A stretch of DNA of 64,000 nt from Leptotrichia sp. oral taxon 218. GTDB lineage: Bacteria > Fusobacteriota > Fusobacteriia > Fusobacteriales > Leptotrichiaceae. Of this stretch, positions 63,272 through 64,000 are shown piece after piece. The notes below the pieces were generated by a model. That model saw only the letters and a list, made by a program, of their open reading frames with translations. It was not told the DNA's origin and did no database searches. Made by a program: the position numbers and the translations under genes. The DNA lies in NCBI RefSeq assembly GCF_018128225.1, contig NZ_CP072377.1:868001-932000 (forward strand), read 5' to 3'. Numbering within the stretch: the stretch's first letter is position 1; every line of letters begins with the position of its first letter.

Positions 63272-64000
63272 ATGAGGAAAAAATACATAATATTGTTAAT
63301 TATTTTATTTCAAAGTATTGTATATTGTAACTCAAATAAATTAATTAATTTGGGATTACATAGTATGAAAAAAGATGAATCAGCAATTGGTGCTGAAATA
63401 ACGGGTGGATTTGATTATGTTTTAAACAATGATAATTTTAATACATATGTTATGTATTTTAAGGTATATGAAAATCCAGAAAATTCGTATGGTGTTGAAT
63501 ATATAAAAAATTATGATAATAAAGACGAAGTACTCAAATTTTTTTTATCTAAAAAAATAGAGGAATATTATTCTAGAGAGTATATTCCACTAAAAAATGG
63601 AGAGAAGTTTTTATATGGAAAATTAGTTTGGGATAATTTAAAATTTAAAAATTCAACAAAATTAGAATTATATTATATTAATAAAGATGATATTGAAATA
63701 AAAAAAGTTTATTTCTTTGATAAAATAATTCCTTCAAGTCTATATGATAAATTTGATTATTTTGAAGAAGAAGGGTACTATCCTATATCAATTATTAATG
63801 AAGAATTTACAATATTTACTGAAAATAAGATAATTCATAAAAAAAGTCCTTATTTACTGAGTTATGAAAAGAAATTTGTAGAAAAAATATTTGAGTTATT
63901 TAAAGATAAAATTCCAAAAGAATATTTTGAATATAGAGAAAAAGGGAAATTTGTAACACAATTTGAAAAAGAACAGGATAAAAATAATGAAAAAAGAAAA
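63272..64000 (+). CDS. Exported protein of unknown function, 3' partial
   Basis: ATG 63272 follows GGAGG by six bases. The frame is open for 243 codons to the window end. A signal peptide is clear (KKYIILLIILFQSIVYC), with a Cys at the expected lipobox site but a poor lipobox (IVYC). The mature part has YVMYFKVYENPENSYGVEYI, KIEEYYSREYIPLKNGEKF and later FKDKIPKEYFEYREKGKF; no domain recognised. It takes the immunity position behind a decayed toxin-like tail, and its tail becomes very charged near the window end. Confidence 0.65.
   Translation, partial: MRKKYIILLIILFQSIVYCNSNKLINLGLHSMKKDESAIGAEITGGFDYVLNNDNFNTYVMYFKVYENPENSYGVEYIKNYDNKDEVLKFFLSKKIEEYYSREYIPLKNGEKFLYGKLVWDNLKFKNSTKLELYYINKDDIEIKKVYFFDKIIPSSLYDKFDYFEEEGYYPISIINEEFTIFTENKIIHKKSPYLLSYEKKFVEKIFELFKDKIPKEYFEYREKGKFVTQFEKEQDKNNEKRK

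Overview
This is a 64 kb stretch of a very AT-rich bacterial chromosome. It has short A-rich intergenic regions and strong AAGGAG-type ribosome binding sites. The gene content best fits a fermentative, anaerobic, outer-membrane-bearing member of the Fusobacteriota, most likely Leptotrichia or a close relative. Supporting features are a subtilase with autotransporter-type passenger repeats, many lipoproteins, an AsrABC sulfite reductase, PyrBI with PyrK/PyrD type 1B, and a fusobacterial-style TnpB element. The taxonomic call is an inference from content and composition. I see no rRNA, tRNA or CRISPR array.

Layout. 1-1.8 kb: the 3' part of a secreted S8 protease with visibly higher GC than its neighbours. 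1.9-10.6 kb: SIMPL protein, elongation factor P, a broken endonuclease/phosphatase-fold lipoprotein, serA, thrB, a thymidine kinase with an unusual BioD-like C-terminal half, and PcrA helicase. 10.9-15.1 kb: pyrimidine cluster pyrB-pyrI-pyrK-pyrD-pyrF. 15.2-20.5 kb: a small exported protein, a tnpB insertion element sitting inside a bidirectional terminator, secA, and a small exported protein. 20.8-29.3 kb: MATE exporter, phospholipase-D-like lipoprotein, Sel1-repeat lipoprotein, SAM-I riboswitch with metK, a frameshifted oligopeptide-binding protein and an M48 lipoprotein. 29.5-35.5 kb: dusA-like gene, an FNT channel with an in-frame TGA followed by asrABC (sulfite to sulfide plus probable HS- export), queH and a SemiSWEET. 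35.9-45.9 kb: heterodimeric ABC exporter, YdcF-like protein, galU, NlpC/P60 hydrolase, khpA, thioesterase, rpiB, HIT protein and a SpoU methyltransferase. 46.3-50.5 kb: amidase, aminotransferase, ATP-grasp and esterase in one tight run. 50.5-58.4 kb: YCII protein, a TPR/TolB-like protein with a membrane partner, MATE exporter, a SUKH-like protein, nfo and a nitroreductase.

58.4-64 kb is an accessory region. It opens with a yjdF-type riboswitch leader and a frameshifted yjdF, then a zeta-toxin-like kinase with a small upstream partner. A row of short cassettes follows, each a signal-less protein or fragment that looks like a polymorphic-toxin C-terminus next to a small lipoprotein, membrane or exported protein, as expected for orphan toxin/immunity modules. 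Several are broken, and the last gene runs off the window.

The most notable observations are the toxin/immunity-like graveyard, the TGA exactly at a family-conserved Cys in the FNT channel beside asrABC, the Tdk-BioD-like fusion, the yjdF leader with a built-in anti-Shine-Dalgarno, the IS inside a terminator loop, and the uncharacterised aminotransferase/ATP-grasp/esterase operon. Five coding regions carry a single-base lesion or nonsense codon, three of them in homopolymers, so sequencing error must be excluded before biological reading.
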